Source of the DNA: Aquibaculum sediminis
Lineage (GTDB): Bacteria; Pseudomonadota; Alphaproteobacteria; Kiloniellales; DSM-21159
Reading direction: 5' to 3'
Length of the DNA stretch: 64,000 bases
Assembly (NCBI RefSeq): GCF_040712085.1
Contig: NZ_JBFCVK010000006.1
Span: 186,001-250,000 of the forward strand
This document shows positions 62,444-64,000 of the stretch, in pieces. Every line of letters begins with the position of its first letter. Position 1 is the stretch's first letter. Both the position numbers and the translations under genes were made by a program. Under the pieces are notes generated by a model that saw nothing but the letters and a program-made list of their open reading frames with translations, was not told the DNA's origin and did no database searches.

Positions 62444-62465
62444 GGCAGAGCCTCCTTGAGGCAGG

Positions 62466-63824
62466 TCAGTCGATCAAGCCGTAGGCGCGGGCAAACAGTT
62501 CGATGGGATGATGCGCGCGCTGCGGCACGGGCTTCTTGTCTTCCGCCGCGGTGTCGGCATCGATCCGCTCCAGCCCTTGCAGGATGTGTGTCCCGGCCAA
62601 GGGGCATTCGGAGGCCACGTACTTGTGGCCAGCCTTGTAGGTATCGCGGGCCACCGGCTTGCCCACCTTGAGCGCGGTTTCGAAGTTGCCCTGCAGTACA
62701 CCCCAGGAGCCGCCATGACCGGAGCAGCGCGGCAGCTGCTTGATCTCGGCTTCCGGCACCAGCTTCATCATCTCGCGCGCCTTGTTGCCCATGTTCTGGG
62801 CGCGAGCGTGACAGGCGATGTGCAAGGCCACGCCGCCATCCAGCGGCTTCAGCCCTTCGGCCAGGCCTTCCTTGTTGGCGATATCGACGATGTACTCCGT
62901 CACGTCGAAGGTGGCCTGGGAGACGCGCTTGATGGTCTCGTCCTCGGGCAGCAGCAGGGACCACTCGAATTTCATCATCAGCGCGCAGGACGGCGTCAGG
63001 GCCACGATGTCGTAGCCGCGCTCGACCCAGCCGATCAGTTCACCGGCGATCTCGCGCGCCGCGTCGGCGACCTTCTCCACCTCGCCCTGCTCGAACTGCG
63101 GCATGCCGCAGCAGCGCGGATAGACCACTTCGGTCTCGACGCCGTTGTGCGCCATCACCCGGCGCGTGGCGACGCCGATGTCGGGATTGTTGTAGTTCAC
63201 GAAGCAGGTGGCATAGAGCACCGCCTTGCGCCCAGCCGCCGGCGCCGCGCTGTTCACCGTCTCGGGATCGCGCGCCTGCTTGACGAAGGTCTTGCCGTGA
63301 TACTTCGGCAGGTCGGCCTGGCGGTCCACCTTGGCGACCCGTTCCAGCAGCGGCCGCGTTAGGCCGTTGCTCCGCTCGCTGGCCCAGTTGGCAAGCCAGG
63401 GGGCAATCGCCGCGAGCTTGCCGTTGCGGTCGGTCTTGGTCAGTTCGCCTTCCATGCCGAGCTTGTGGCCATGGTGCCGCTCGGCCGCGCGGTAGCGCAG
63501 CATGAGGTGCGGGAAGTCGAGGTCGAATTCGTGCGGGGGCACATAGGGGCAGGACACCATGAAGCACATGTCACACAGCGTGCAGGCGTCCACGACCTTC
63601 TTGTATTCCGCGCGATCGACGCTATCGAGCTCACCGCTCGGCGAATCGTCGATCAGATCGAACAGCAGGGGAAAGGAATCGCAGAGATTGAAGCAACGGC
63701 GGCATCCATGGCAGATGTCGAACACCCGCTCCAACTCGTCGTTGATCTTGTCCCAGTCGTAGAAATCCGGGTCGTTCCACCGAATCGGATGCCGGACCGG
63801 GGCATCCAAACTGCCCTCGCGCAT
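62466..63824 (-). CDS. Fe-S binding heterodisulfide reductase-related protein
   Basis: This 452-residue protein has two N-terminal 4Fe-4S motifs (CHGCRRCFNLCDSFP and CTLCDMCFMVSCPYVPP). It also has two CCG-type domains: YPRCCGMPQFEQG and, with a changed motif, LPRCSGHGGSWGV. It resembles GlpC/GlcF/HdrD subunits. HIACHARAQNMGNKARE and ASECPLAGTHI are typical. The ATG at 63824 follows GGGGAGATCGGCG. It lies between rubrerythrin and DUF3501 genes and probably passes electrons to the rubrerythrin peroxidase (inference). Confidence 0.88.
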   Translation of the reverse strand: MREGSLDAPVRHPIRWNDPDFYDWDKINDELERVFDICHGCRRCFNLCDSFPLLFDLIDDSPSGELDSVDRAEYKKVVDACTLCDMCFMVSCPYVPPHEFDLDFPHLMLRYRAAERHHGHKLGMEGELTKTDRNGKLAAIAPWLANWASERSNGLTRPLLERVAKVDRQADLPKYHGKTFVKQARDPETVNSAAPAAGRKAVLYATCFVNYNNPDIGVATRRVMAHNGVETEVVYPRCCGMPQFEQGEVEKVADAAREIAGELIGWVERGYDIVALTPSCALMMKFEWSLLLPEDETIKRVSQATFDVTEYIVDIANKEGLAEGLKPLDGGVALHIACHARAQNMGNKAREMMKLVPEAEIKQLPRCSGHGGSWGVLQGNFETALKVGKPVARDTYKAGHKYVASECPLAGTHILQGLERIDADTAAEDKKPVPQRAHHPIELFARAYGLID

Positions 63825-63903
63825 CGCCGATCTCCCCTGCACCTTGAGTGAAAATCACCCCACAGCGATTGCTTCTCTCCTGCCTGAACGGGCGGAGAGC
63901 ATC

Positions 63904-63924
63904 GCTTTCAATCGGAGTGAAAGC
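63904..63924. promoter_or_regulatory. Inverted repeat upstream of the Fe-S protein gene
   Basis: GCTTTCA and TGAAAGC are perfect 7-base arms around ATCGGAG, 80 bases before the ATG at 63824. Similar TGAAA repeats bind several regulators; none is encoded here. Confidence 0.4.
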
Positions 63925-63928
63925 AGAA

Positions 63929-63956
63929 GGCGGGGCCGGACTGGTCCGACCCCGCC
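63929..63956 (-). terminator. Hairpin after the rubrerythrin gene
   Basis: On the minus strand GGCGGGGTCGGAC and GTCCGGCCCCGCC pair along 13 bases (one G-U), 11 bases after the rubrerythrin stop. TTCTGCTTTC follows, a weak U-tract. It should reduce readthrough from rubrerythrin into the Fe-S gene. Confidence 0.7.
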
Positions 63957-63967
63957 TCGCACGCCAA

Positions 63968-64000
63968 TCAGTCGAGCGTGTCGAGCGCCTTCTGGAAGCG
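63968..64000 (-). CDS. Rubrerythrin, C-terminal end (partial)
   Basis: Only the last ten codons (RFQKALDTLD, stop TGA at 63968-63970) lie in the window. This ending is the usual C terminus of rubrerythrin-family di-iron peroxidases found beside the Fe-S and DUF3501 genes. The assignment rests on this short match plus gene order. Confidence 0.6.
   Translation of the reverse strand, partial: RFQKALDTLD

Overview
The window is a high-GC (about two-thirds G+C by eye) chromosomal segment of an alphaproteobacterium. The order dnaB-alr-mlaE-mlaF-radA-cvpA-purF, the purE-purK pair, the soxBDAG sarcosine oxidase operon and the rubrerythrin / Fe-S reductase / DUF3501 cluster all fit Rhodospirillales-like lineages. 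The order-level assignment is inference.

Layout. 1-1500: the end of a thiamine-diphosphate enzyme, a small membrane protein and a DedA protein. 1501-10760: a nitrogen-compound catabolic regulon. It holds a LIV-type ABC transporter (substrate-binding protein, two permeases, two ATPases), a glutamine-synthetase-like ligase, an N-formylglutamate amidohydrolase, two paralogous isochorismatase-fold hydrolases and an RpiR regulator, with two perfect palindromes in the control region. 10794-20123: a 3' remnant of an mrr restriction gene, a membrane diguanylate cyclase, a GFA-type zinc protein, a thiolase and acyl-CoA ligase pair, ndk with a clear terminator, an ABC-F ATPase and a gamma-glutamyltransferase. 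20362-25518: soxBDAG. 25546-30831: small proteins, purEK, a methyltransferase, phosphofructokinase and a TIGR02444 protein.

30818-42259 is the accessory part. A chromate transporter gene is cut by a decayed, 5'-truncated IS5-type transposase. Then comes about 8 kb of distinctly lower GC: a polar-amino-acid ABC transporter with two different ATPases, an argininosuccinate-lyase-family enzyme, an FAD amino-acid/amine oxidase and a divergent LysR regulator. It ends in a frameshifted IS701-type element that has cut a cytochrome c / Vgb-like gene. I read the island as an acquired import-and-degradation system for an N-substituted aspartate or aminopolycarboxylate. It is the best candidate here for an undescribed system.

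42336-64000: ubiX, two acyl-CoA or acyl-acid metabolism regions, a secreted EndoU-like nuclease, a LOG protein, the dnaB-to-purF core block, a penicillin-acylase-family lipoprotein translationally coupled to a GH3 acyl-acid amido synthetase, a second Mla/MCE lipid transport operon (permease with STAS domain, ATPase, MlaD, lipoprotein), and the DUF3501 / Fe-S protein / rubrerythrin cluster, cut by the window edge. I saw no tRNA, rRNA or CRISPR array.
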